Positions 7,211 to 16,190 of a stretch of DNA of 64,000 nt are shown here, one piece after another. Within the stretch, counting starts at the first letter, position 1, and each line of letters opens with the position of its first letter. A model generated the notes under the pieces. It did not search any database and had not been told where the DNA came from. It saw nothing but the letters and a program-made list of their open reading frames with translations. The translations under genes were made by a program, and so were the position numbers. The DNA is from Bosea sp. (in: a-proteobacteria) (GTDB lineage: Bacteria > Pseudomonadota > Alphaproteobacteria > Rhizobiales > Beijerinckiaceae): contig JAAVVV010000001.1 in NCBI GenBank assembly GCA_023910605.1, positions 1 to 64,000 of the forward strand, in the 5' to 3' direction.

Positions 7211-8796
7211 ATGACCCCATCTGTCTCCGCAGCGGTCTTGCTGCCGCAGAATACCGCGTTGCCGCCGTGCGCCGAACGTCCCGGCACCCCAATGGCTGGT
7301 GACTTGCCAGCTCATGTGTCGGCAGTGGACACAAACCATGGTGCGGTCGCCATCTATGGCGCTGCGCAACGTCTTCTCCCTCATCTTGAGCAAGGTCAGC
7401 GTATCGACGCCGCCATTCTGCGCTCGGTCATGACCGACGCCTTCGGATCATCCGATGCTGCTGGCGGCTGGGACTGGAAGCTCGCCTATGAGGCGACGGA
7501 AGCCGCGAGCGTACTGTTCCTGAGACGACATGGCCCGGCCCTGATCGCCAAAGCGGGCTCGCCGGACGCGATGCTGTCGCCAACGCGACCGGATTGATCG
7601 GTTCAAATCGACGATCGAGATCTCAGCACACACCCGATCGATCAGCGCAGCACATTGCGCGAACGCCCACGCAGCCAGCACGCTCCCTCTCTGGACCAGA
7701 CGTGCCTGCTGCCGTCCGGCCCGCATCCCGCGCTGCGCCACCTGACGGCGTGCCGCTCGCCTACGAAACCTGCGACGGGTGTCCTCCAGCGACACCCGCA
7801 TCAGCGAGGCGATCTACGAGCCCTACGCCTTGCAGACTATCGTGATTGCTGGCGCGCAGCCCCATCCGACGGGGCTTGTGCAATCCGCCGCCATGGCCTC
7901 GGTCGCGCCGCCGAAACCCACCTATCAACCGATGTTGCCGCCGCGCCTGATCACTGACGGCATCCTGTCTGACGCCCAGCTTGAGACCATCATCCTTGCC
8001 GGCGAGGCGCATGAGGGTCATCTCGCAGGATCATGGACGGTTGATGCCGCCGGCGATGTGGTGATGGCCGCGCCCGATGATGCCAGGGACGCCGTCCGCT
8101 TCCGGCAAGGCTTCATGCTGGGTGATGGCACAGGCGCAGGCAAGGGCCGCCAATGCGCTGGCATCCTGCTCGATCATTGGCTGCGCGGACGCCGGAAAGC
8201 GCTCTGGATCTCCAAATCAGACAAGCTGCTGGAAGACGCCCAGCGCGACTGGTCATCGCTCGGCATGGAAAAACTGCTGGTCACGCCCCTGTCGCGCTTT
8301 GCCCAGGGGACCCCGCGACCTGCGCGCGCTCGGGCTCTACACCTCACGATCACTGTCCTATGTCGGCGTGCGCTATGAGCTCGTTGAACACACGCTGACG
8401 GAGCCGCAGCGGCAAATCTACGATGCCTATGCCGGGGCCTTCGGCATCATCCACCGCAACCTCAATGCCGCGCTGGAAGCGGCCAACATCACGAGTGGCA
8501 AGGTAGCCGAGAGCGGCAGCGGCCAGGGCGGCAAGGGAGCCACCCTCAACGCGCAAGCCAAGGCTGCGGCGCGCTCGGCGTTCGAATCCACCAAGCAGCG
8601 CTTTTTCGGCCATCTCCTGACGGCGATGAAGACGCCGACCTTGATGCGTTCGATTGAGGAGGACCTCGCAGCAGGGCATGCCGCTGTCATCCAGATCGTC
8701 TCGACCGGTGAGGCGCTGATGGAGCGCAGGCTCAGCCTTATCCCCACCTCAGAATGGAACGATGTCCAGGTCGATCTGACCCCGCGCGAATACGTC
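7211..8796 (+). pseudogene. Strawberry-notch-like helicase/methylase gene, decayed 5' part
   Basis: Fragments of a very large plasmid-type protein (Sno-like SF2 helicase, usually preceded by a methyltransferase domain) lie in several frames. Residues from AIYGAAQRLLPHLEQGQRID match the N-terminus up to about 7594. A stub of the methylase region follows at about 7605-7690. Next comes the helicase start with Walker A GDGTGAGKGRQ (about 7800-8310). A jump at about 8312 then drops the DEAD-box region and changes frame before RDLRALGLYTSRSLSYVG continues to REYVL at 8796. Internal deletions and frameshifts make it non-functional. The gene resumes at 16321, after the RIT/TOTE element. Confidence 0.8.
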
Positions 8797-8822
8797 TTAT
8801 CCAGAACTCCGGATAAGACGTA
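8791..8822. repeat. 12-bp hairpin at the left junction of the RIT/TOTE element
   Basis: TACGTCTTATCC and GGATAAGACGTA are perfect inverted arms around an 8-base loop. The left arm begins with TACGTC, which belongs to the target gene and also closes the right end (16315-16320). The right arm merges into the terminal repeat. The right end of the element has no such hairpin. Confidence 0.8.
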
Positions 8823-8976
8823 ATATGCCGCGTCCGCGTTATGCAGAGCGCGGCGCTTCATGTCATTGATATGATGTTTCATTTCGGGATCTCCACTTGG
8901 CATAATCATGATGCCTCTGCTCTCAATCGCAGAAGGACACCCCGACATGACCTCCCCCTCCAACTCTCACCCCGGC
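8817..8976 (+). repeat. Left 160-bp terminal inverted repeat
   Basis: Identical base for base to the reverse complement of 16161-16320. It contains a presumed promoter region, the ribosome binding site AGAAGGA (about 8931-8937), the start codon at 8947 and the first ten codons of recombinase A. Confidence 0.95.
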
Positions 8977-10479
8977 AGCGCGCCAGCCGCCGGGGCTGTC
9001 AGCGGCCAAGCACTTATTTGCGGTTATCTTGCGGATAATCCCAAGTTGTCTGCTGGCGCGCTCAGCGCGGCCCGGCATTTCCTGAAGTGGGTCGCCGACC
9101 AGCATATCGCGATCAGGGATCTTGATACTGCGGCGATTAGTCGTTTTGCGCGACACCGCTGCCGGTGCGGCCGCTATAGCGCCACGCAGTTGCGGGACCC
9201 CGCTTACATCACCGAGGTCCGGAGGTTTCTTCGCTATCTGGAAGATACCGGCCATGTGGCCATTCCAGACGAGGTTGCCCGGCTTGGCCCGCATTTGGCC
9301 TGCTTTTCCGCGTGCCTTGCTGACCAAGGCTACGGCAAGGTCACCTACAACGCCCGCATGAGTCAGGCGCGGCATTTTGCGGAATGGGCTCTGCAGCGAC
9401 GTATTCCGTCCAGCCATATCGATAACGACCTGATTGAGCAGTTTGCCCATCACGACTGCCAGTGCGGGATCAAGACCAAACGCGGCAAGCGGGTCGAGGG
9501 CACCGGCAATAGGGATCGCCGCCGTGGTGCCCGCGCCTTCGTGTCTTTCCTCAGAGTAGAAGGATCGATCCCGGTCGCGTTGGCCACTGAACTACCTGCC
9601 GATCCACGCCTCGCCGATTTTGCCGCTTGGATGCGCCGGGAGCGCGGCGCCACGTCCGAGACGATCAGGCGCTATCAGCAAGAGTTGGGCCGCTGGCTGA
9701 TGAAGCTTGGATCGGAACCGCAGGGGATCACCGCTGCGGTCGTCCGCTCGATCGTTCTGGATCAAGGCGAGGACCGCTCCCGATCGTCAGTCCGCATGAC
9801 GATAACAGTCTTGCGCACATTCTTGCGATTCATGATCGGCGAGGGGTTGTGTGCTCCGTCGCTGCTTCATGCGGTGCCGTCAGGGGTGCGACGCAGGCTT
9901 TCGACCGTCCCAAAGACGATCCCGGCTTCGACCATCGAAGAGATCGTCGCGTCCTGCGGCACAGGCACAGCGGTTGAGGTGCGGGACCGCGCCATCATCC
10001 TGCTTCTCGCGCGGATGGCCTTGCGGGCTGGCGATATCTGGCAACTCCATCTCCGCGACATCGACTGGCGCGCGAGCAGGTTGCGATTGCACGGCAAAAG
10101 CCGACGTGGGGTGTTTATGCCTTTACCGCAAGACGTCGGTGATGCGCTGCTCGCCTATATCGAGGACGCCCGGCCGGTGGTTGCATCCGATCGAGTCTTC
10201 TTGCGCGTCCAAGCCCCTTTCACCCCATTTCGTTCATCGGCCGAGATCGCCGGTATCGTCTCTCGAGTCCTTTCCCGCGGCGGTTTCGTCGGCCTTCCGA
10301 CCGGCGCACATGTGTTTCGGCATTCACTGGCTTCGACATGGCTGCGCGGTGGCGCGGAACTGGATCAGATTGGGGCCGCGCTGCGCCACGTGTCACGCGA
10401 CACAACCGCAATCTACGCCAAGGTCGATGTCGATATGCTCGGGGCGATGGCCCAGCCTTGGCCGGGGTATTCAGCATGA
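8947..10479 (+). CDS. Tyrosine recombinase A of the RIT trio, with extended N-terminus
   Basis: A 510-residue recombinase. The catalytic domain (about 310-500) shows Arg in RMALRAGDIW, a Lys in LHGKSRRG, HVFRHSLAS and the nucleophile in TTAIYAKVD. The N-terminal half contains two similar blocks, one ending FARHRCRCGRY and one FAHHDCQCGIK, each with an H-x-C-x-C motif, before the usual core-binding domain (about 195-290). This looks like a duplicated domain, perhaps metal-binding. The start at 8947 is chosen because the ribosome binding site AGAAGGA precedes it and the opposite terminal repeat starts its gene at the same point. It overlaps recombinase B by 4 bp (ATGA). Confidence 0.88.
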   Translation: MTSPSNSHPGSAPAAGAVSGQALICGYLADNPKLSAGALSAARHFLKWVADQHIAIRDLDTAAISRFARHRCRCGRYSATQLRDPAYITEVRRFLRYLEDTGHVAIPDEVARLGPHLACFSACLADQGYGKVTYNARMSQARHFAEWALQRRIPSSHIDNDLIEQFAHHDCQCGIKTKRGKRVEGTGNRDRRRGARAFVSFLRVEGSIPVALATELPADPRLADFAAWMRRERGATSETIRRYQQELGRWLMKLGSEPQGITAAVVRSIVLDQGEDRSRSSVRMTITVLRTFLRFMIGEGLCAPSLLHAVPSGVRRRLSTVPKTIPASTIEEIVASCGTGTAVEVRDRAIILLLARMALRAGDIWQLHLRDIDWRASRLRLHGKSRRGVFMPLPQDVGDALLAYIEDARPVVASDRVFLRVQAPFTPFRSSAEIAGIVSRVLSRGGFVGLPTGAHVFRHSLASTWLRGGAELDQIGAALRHVSRDTTAIYAKVDVDMLGAMAQPWPGYSA

Positions 10480-10548
10480 TGCATCACCATGTTGACCGCT
10501 ATATCAACCTTCACCGCGCCCTCGGAAAGGGGTTTGCCAAACATGATA

Positions 10549-11705
10549 CCAAAGGCCCTTTGACCTGACTCACCGAGGGTTCCCAAACTGACTGCGGCGT
10601 GATTCAAAGTGCGTGGAGGACCCACGCCATGCCGAAGGTTGTCGAGATCAAGCCGAGCCATACTCCCGCCGAGCTGCGCCGCCTGGCGGCATCGGGCAAG
10701 GATGCGAACCAAAGTCGACGATTGCTGTCCATCGCTGCGGCGCTGGACGGGATGAGCCGGGCGGAGGCCGCCAAGATCGGCGGCATGGACCGCCAGACGC
10801 TACGGGACTGGGCGCATCGGTTTAATGAGCAAGGCCCTGCCGGGTTGAAGGACAACCGTCGCCGGGGGAACCCAAGACGTCTGTCGCAGGCGCAACTGGT
10901 GGAGCTGTCCGAGATCGTCGAGACCGGCCCCAACCGCGCTGTAGACGGCGTGGTGCGCTGGCGGCGGATCGACCTGCAACGTGTCATCGCGGACAAGTTC
11001 AAGATCGCGTATCACCAGCGCAGCATCGGCAAGCTGCTGAAGCACCTGGGCTTCTCGCACATCAGCGCCCGGCCACGGCATCCCGGGCAAGATGGCGAGG
11101 TCATCGCGGCTTTTAAAAAAACTGGCCCAACACGCTCGCGGCGCACATCAAGGGCGTGACGCGCAAGACGAAGATCGAGATCTGGTTTCAGGATGAGGCC
11201 CGCATCGGCCAGAAGAACGGGCTCGTCCGGCAATGGGCGAGGCGCGGCACAAGACCTACCCAGCCTGCCGACCAACGCTATGAGAACGCCTATCTCTTCG
11301 GTGCCATCTGCCCCGAAAGAGGCGTGGGCGCGGCCCTCGCTTTGCCCCATGCTGACACCGACATGATGCAACTGCATATCGACGAGATATCCCTGCACGT
11401 CGCCAAAGGCGCTCATGCCGTGCTGCTGCTGGATCGAGCCGGATGGCACATCACCGGCGACCTGAACTGGCCGAAGAACATCACGCCGATCCTGCTGCCC
11501 TCGCGCGCGCCGGAACTGAACCCCGTGGAGAATATCTGGCAGTATCTGCGTGCCAACTACCTCTCGAACCGCGTCTTCGAGACATACGCCGACATCATCA
11601 ATGCAGCCTGCGAGGCCTGGAACAGGCTCACCGAAAGGCCCGACGTCATCACATCAATCGGGATGCGCCACTGGGCGCAAACAGGTCAGTTGTAAGGGCC
11701 GTTAG
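10549..11705 (+). mobile_element. IS630 element, complete copy inside recombinase B
   Basis: A 1157-bp element flanked by TA on both sides, the target duplication typical of IS630/Tc1. The terminal repeats read CCAAAGGCCCTTTGACC at the left and CTAACGGCCCTTACAACTG at the right (inward). It is virtually identical to 26445-27601. Confidence 0.93.
10629..11695 (+). CDS. IS630 transposase, two frames joined by frameshift
   Basis: Two overlapping frames encode one DDE transposase of about 355 residues. The first runs from 10629 (MPKVVEIK, helix-turn-helix) to a stop at 11159. The second holds the catalytic part, with KIEIWFQDEARIGQKNG, AVLLLDRAGWHITG and APELNPVENIWQYL (acidic triad D, D, E). The frames meet at TTTTAAAAAAAC (about 11112), where a -1 slip joins AFKK to NWPNTLAAHIKG. 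The same run is kept in the other full copy, which favours programmed frameshifting over a chance mutation. Confidence 0.88.
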
Positions 11706-12547
11706 TATGAGAGGTCCTTGCGCGAGTTCGCCGCATTTGCTGCTGACCGGACCGATCCGCATGTAACCGCGGCACTAATCCTCGAGTGGGCAGGCAGGGC
11801 GGCCACGCCTAATTCTGCACAAGACCGATATGATCAGGCCCGCGCCTTCGCGATGTTCCTGCATTCAGAGGACGTGCAGCACGAGGTTCCAGTGGCAGGG
11901 TTGTTCGGCCGGTCAAGGCGCCGCCGACCCGCTCCCCACATCCTGTCGCAAGACCAGATCAATGGCATCCTGACGGAGGCACTGCTGGTTCCCGGCCTGT
12001 CCCCGATCAGCCCACAGACCTATCACACGCTGTTCGGATTGCTGGCCTCGACAGGTCTGCGCATCTCGGAAGCATTGTCCCTGCGTTGCGACGACCTGAC
12101 GGAAGATGGGCTGATGATCCGCAAGGGCAAATTTGGCAAGAGCCGTCTCGTCCCTCTTCACGCCTCGACCCGTGCAGTGATGGAGCGTTATCTCGATCAG
12201 CGGCGCATCGTCCGTGATGCTGGTCATGACCTTTTCGTGCTCGGGCACGGTCACGCACCGACGGCGACGAGAGCACACGTGGTCTTCGTACGGATTGTGC
12301 GCAAGCTCGGTTACCGCAATCCGACTGGTCCCGGCCCCCGGCTACACGATTTGCGCCATACCTTCGCGGTTCGGTCCCTGGAGACCTGCGGAACTGATCC
12401 GCAGTCCGTCCTGCGGCACATGCGGGCCCTGAGCACCTATCTCGGCCATGTCGATATCGCCAATACCTATTGGTATCTCGAAGCCACGCCTGTCTTGTTG
12501 CAAATGATTGCGGCAAGGGCGGAAGAGACGTGGATCGGGGGTGCAGC

Positions 12548-13561
12548 ATGACCCCGCTCGCGCCTGACCTGTCATCTTTCCTGCAAAAGCATCTGCCCGA
12601 CGAACGTGGCGCCAGCCAACATACCATCGCCGCCTATGCCCACGCGTTCACCCTCCTGCTACGGTTTGCGGCCAAACGCCTTAAACGACAGCCTTCTGAC
12701 CTTGCGATCGAGGATCTCGACGTCAGACTGATCAGGGCCTTTCTCGAGTACATCGAAGAAGGTCGGGCCAATACCGTGCGATCCCGCAATGCCCGGCTGG
12801 CAGCCATCAAGGCATTTTTCCGCTTCCTTGAGCCACGGCGTCCAGCCTGCCTCGAACAGGCGATGATGGTGAGAGCGCTGCCCGTCAAACGCACGGATGT
12901 AAAGCTGATCGACTACCTGACGAAGGACGAGGTGCGCGCCTTGCTTGCGGCCCCAGACGGCAGAGCGCCGGCTGGGCTGCGTGATCGGGCGATGCTTCAC
13001 CTGGCCTATGCCGCAGGACTGCGGGCGTCTGAACTTCTCGCGGTTCGGATGGACGATTTCCCGAAGGGATCGTTCGCCAATATCCGGGTGCTCGGGAAGG
13101 GGCGGCGGGAACGGGTGCTGCCGCTCTGGAAGGAGACACAAGCAGCCATTCGGGCTTGGCTCGCCGTCCGTCCCAATGATCTCGGGCCGGAACTGTTCCT
13201 GAACCACGATGGCGGCCCGATGACACGGGATGGTTTTGCCTACCGGCTCCGCCAACATGTTTCCGCGGCGGAACGCACGACCCCTTCGATTGCCGACAAG
13301 CACGTGACCCCGCATGTGCTGCGGCACAGCTGCGCCATGCACACGCTGCAGGCTACAGGTGATGTCCGCAAGGTCGCCCTTTGGCTGGGTCATGCCAGCC
13401 TCCAGACGACCGAGATGTACTTGCGCGCGGACCCGACCGAGAAGCTCGCCCTTCTCGAAGCGCATCATGCCCCACTGATCAAGCCGGGCAAGTTCCGGCC
13501 GCCGTCTGACAAGCTGATGGCAATCCTTGCGGCCGCGACGGGCACGAAGACCCGGCGATGA
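12548..13561 (+). CDS. Tyrosine recombinase C of the RIT trio
   Basis: A 337-residue recombinase. The N-terminal SAM-like core-binding domain (about 5-110) is followed by the catalytic domain with AGLRASELLAVRMDD, VLGKGRRERVLPL, HVLRHSCAMH and LGHASLQTTEMYL, giving all the expected R, K, H-R, H and Y residues. The start at 12548 overlaps the stop of recombinase B (ATGA), which argues for translational coupling of the trio. The C-terminus is lysine/arginine-rich. It ends 67 bp from the convergent primase-helicase gene. All catalytic residues are intact, but the partner B is broken. Confidence 0.9.
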   Translation: MTPLAPDLSSFLQKHLPDERGASQHTIAAYAHAFTLLLRFAAKRLKRQPSDLAIEDLDVRLIRAFLEYIEEGRANTVRSRNARLAAIKAFFRFLEPRRPACLEQAMMVRALPVKRTDVKLIDYLTKDEVRALLAAPDGRAPAGLRDRAMLHLAYAAGLRASELLAVRMDDFPKGSFANIRVLGKGRRERVLPLWKETQAAIRAWLAVRPNDLGPELFLNHDGGPMTRDGFAYRLRQHVSAAERTTPSIADKHVTPHVLRHSCAMHTLQATGDVRKVALWLGHASLQTTEMYLRADPTEKLALLEAHHAPLIKPGKFRPPSDKLMAILAAATGTKTRR

Positions 13562-13628
13562 CCATCGCACTGTCCTGAGCTCTTGCCGGCCCACATACCA
13601 GCAGCGTCCCGCACAGGGTGGGGCACTG

Positions 13629-16190
13629 CTATTCCATCACATAGCCAAGTGCACGGTATCCCGACCGCCGTTTTGCGGCCATTCTCGCCAGTACTGGAAC
13701 GGCACTATCCACGTAGTCCACGACCAGAACGTCCTTCTTGCCGTCATGTTGCCTATGCAAGCGCCCAACATATTGCGCCAGCGTGCCCTTCCACGCGATC
13801 GGCATGGTCAGGAACAGGGTATCCAGCCGCGGGTCATCAAAGCCCTCACCGATGTAGCGTCCTGTCGCAAGGATCAGCCGCTCCTCGTCTTTGGGGACAT
13901 TCAGTGCGGCGGCGGCGGATTTGCGATCTTTCGCCGACATGCCGCCTCGCAGGACGACCAGATTCTTCGCAAACTTGGAGAACCGCTGCTGGAGATAATC
14001 CAGATGGTCTTTGCGCTCGGTCAGCACGATCGGGGACCGCTTCGCCTCGAGCGATTTCAGCACATCATCAAAGATCTGATCATTTCGACCGGCGTCCTCA
14101 GCCAAGGCGGCATAGATCGCGGGCATCGATGGCCGTTCCGCCATCGCAAGCATTTCGGGCAGTTTGAACCGCGTGTGACGCTCGCGCGCCCGATGCCGAA
14201 TGCCGCTCTCAGCAGCCTGCGATCTGGCATGAACCTGATGCCGTATGGGGCCGCATTGCATGAAGATGATGGGATGGTGCCCGTCTTTTCGGGCGACGGT
14301 TGCCGACAGACCGACGACATAGCGCGCCTTCGTTCTGCGCGCGACAAGTTCAAAACTCGCCGCAGACAGGTGGTGGCATTCGTCGACGATCAACTGGCCG
14401 TAGTCAGCCACGATGTCGTCGACCTCGCCGTTTCTGACTAGGCTCTGGATCAAAGCCACGTCAATCACGCCCGTCGGTTTGCGCTTTCCACCGCCTATTG
14501 TGCCAATCTGTTTGGGGTCGATCTGGAGGAAGGTCTTCAGCCGCTCGACCCATTGGTCGAGAAGTTCCCGACGATGCACCAGAACCAGCGTGTTTCGGGC
14601 GCGATAACCAATCAGGGCCGACGCAACAACAGTTTTGCCGAAGGCCGTGGTCGCGGCGAGCACGCCAGTATCATGCGCGGTGAGCGCCTCATAGGCGCGC
14701 TGTTGCGGCGGCCGAAGCTCACCAAGGAACCGAACCGTGTTCGGCAGCGGGGTTCCATCGCTGCGCTGGTCGTCCAGTTCTGCCTTGGCGCCGTGTTCGG
14801 TCAGGATTTCAACCACCTCATCAAAGCAGCCTCGCGGTAAGGCAATGTGGCGTGGGTGCAGCTCGGCACAAGCGACCACGCGAGGCTTTCCGAAGGTGGG
14901 CAGCCGCATCGCCTGCGCCCGATAGAACTCGGGGTTCTGGAAAGCTGCGACCCGTACCAATTGGGCAATCATAGCAGAGGGCAGCCCGGTTCGGTCAATG
15001 TAGACCTGATCTGCGACTGTCACCTTGATGTTTGGCGGAATCACCACGTCCGCAGGCTTTGCCTTCGGGCGTCGCGATGGCAACATTTTCCACGGCTCGT
15101 CAGCATTTTCGTCTTCAACTGGCATTCGAACTGCCAGCACCTGACTGGACGCCTCTGCGGCTGCAACAATGCTGGATACCGCCGCCGCGGACAGTCTCGG
15201 CAGCGTCGACAGATACGCCCACTGGTCGTCGTATGGCTGAAGATACTGATCGAGAAAGACGCAATTGCCGACCCTCCGCGCGCTGTGCTGCAGCGGCAGG
15301 GCGATCAGGTTTCCAAAACCGCCGAGGGGCATCGTGTCCTGGTTTGGGAAGAGGCGGTCATAGGATGCAAAGCCGATCTCCGGTCGCCTCTCCATGGTCT
15401 CCGTGATCAGCGCCGATCCAAGCTGGCGGGCAGCCCGGGCCGATACCGGTTCGGCGAAGAAGATCCAGACATGGCCGCCGTTGCCCGATCGGGATCGTTC
15501 CAGCGCAGCAGGCACTTCTTTTGCCCGGCAGGTTTCGAGCAGGGCACTGGCGTCCTCCGCCCATGAATCCCTGTCAAAATCTGCTGCCAGGAACCAGCAG
15601 GTGTCGTCCCGCAACAACGGGTAGACGCCGGCCACGAAGTCAGCCGAAGGGCCCTCGCCGCCCCGTAGGTGCCGTTCGATGACGCTGGCGTCGGGGGGTA
15701 TGAACCGCTGATGCTTGCAGTCCCCGCATTTGACGGTCGGTTTTCCGCAGATGCCTTTCACCCATTCATTGAAGCAGGCAGGCGAATAGCCGGCGCGTCC
15801 TGTCTTGCGGTTCTCCCAACGCACCGGAAACACGTCTGGGCGGCCAGCAAACAGGTTGCGGAACAGCTCTACCTTTTCGCTCGAACTCGACATGTTGGTG
15901 ACGGGGGCATTTTCAAAGGATGAACGTTTGGCTTGTGCGGCTATTTCTGCGGTTTGCTTGGCCTCCAGCACCGAAAGCTCCTGCAAAAGTTGACGTTGTT
16001 CCGCATCCAGCTCGGCCAGCCGTGCCCGAACCCTCGCCAATTCTGTTGCTGTGCCGCTTCGATCTACCACCTGTGATTTCCGCCTAGTTGTCCCTTCCCT
16101 CCGACCATAACGGCCAAACGGCTCTGCTGTAAGCATGCCTCCGCTTCCGGCGGTTGTGCCGCCGGGGTGAGAGTTGGAGGGGGAGGTCAT
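13629..16190 (-). CDS. TOTE-type archaeo-eukaryotic primase fused to SF2 helicase
   Basis: An 853-residue fusion. Residues about 45-90 form a coiled coil (ARVRARLAELDAEQRQLL). A cysteine cluster (CGKPTVKCGDCKH, about 155-167) precedes the primase core with FLAADFDRDSW (metal-binding D-x-D), RSRSGNGGHVWIFF and SYDRLFPNQDTMPLGGFGN, the signature of the TOTE conflict-system primase. The C-terminal helicase (about 490-850) has TTAFGKTVVAS (Walker A), DECHHLSAASF, VGLSATVARKDG and QYVGRLHRQH. It begins inside the right terminal repeat with the same ten residues (MTSPSNSHPG) as recombinase A. TOTE primases are proposed conflict or element-maintenance enzymes; the role here could be defence or replication/repair of the element. 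Confidence 0.88.
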   Translation of the reverse strand: MTSPSNSHPGGTTAGSGGMLTAEPFGRYGRREGTTRRKSQVVDRSGTATELARVRARLAELDAEQRQLLQELSVLEAKQTAEIAAQAKRSSFENAPVTNMSSSSEKVELFRNLFAGRPDVFPVRWENRKTGRAGYSPACFNEWVKGICGKPTVKCGDCKHQRFIPPDASVIERHLRGGEGPSADFVAGVYPLLRDDTCWFLAADFDRDSWAEDASALLETCRAKEVPAALERSRSGNGGHVWIFFAEPVSARAARQLGSALITETMERRPEIGFASYDRLFPNQDTMPLGGFGNLIALPLQHSARRVGNCVFLDQYLQPYDDQWAYLSTLPRLSAAAVSSIVAAAEASSQVLAVRMPVEDENADEPWKMLPSRRPKAKPADVVIPPNIKVTVADQVYIDRTGLPSAMIAQLVRVAAFQNPEFYRAQAMRLPTFGKPRVVACAELHPRHIALPRGCFDEVVEILTEHGAKAELDDQRSDGTPLPNTVRFLGELRPPQQRAYEALTAHDTGVLAATTAFGKTVVASALIGYRARNTLVLVHRRELLDQWVERLKTFLQIDPKQIGTIGGGKRKPTGVIDVALIQSLVRNGEVDDIVADYGQLIVDECHHLSAASFELVARRTKARYVVGLSATVARKDGHHPIIFMQCGPIRHQVHARSQAAESGIRHRARERHTRFKLPEMLAMAERPSMPAIYAALAEDAGRNDQIFDDVLKSLEAKRSPIVLTERKDHLDYLQQRFSKFAKNLVVLRGGMSAKDRKSAAAALNVPKDEERLILATGRYIGEGFDDPRLDTLFLTMPIAWKGTLAQYVGRLHRQHDGKKDVLVVDYVDSAVPVLARMAAKRRSGYRALGYVME

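Larger units (their letters stand above)
10476..12551 (+). pseudogene. Tyrosine recombinase B of the RIT trio, split by IS630
   Basis: The start (MMHHHVDRYINLHRALGKGF) lies at 10476-10547 and the remainder, from LREFAAFAADRTD, at about 11709-12551. The two are separated by IS630 (10549-11705). The catalytic residues survive: TGLRISEALSLRCDDL, IRKGKFGKSR, HDLRHTFAVR and LGHVDIANTYWYL. Joining the parts after removing IS630 and one TA leaves the reading frame off by one base, so an extra indel accompanied the event. A shorter product could start within the IS or downstream, but it would lack the N-terminal helices. Its stop overlaps recombinase C. Confidence 0.88.

Noticed and set aside
6713-7393. 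Extension of the Phd-type antitoxin to 226 residues.
   Set aside because: The antitoxin family begins at MHVSVSEAKG (6970). The upstream part crosses the operator and promoter region and resembles nothing.
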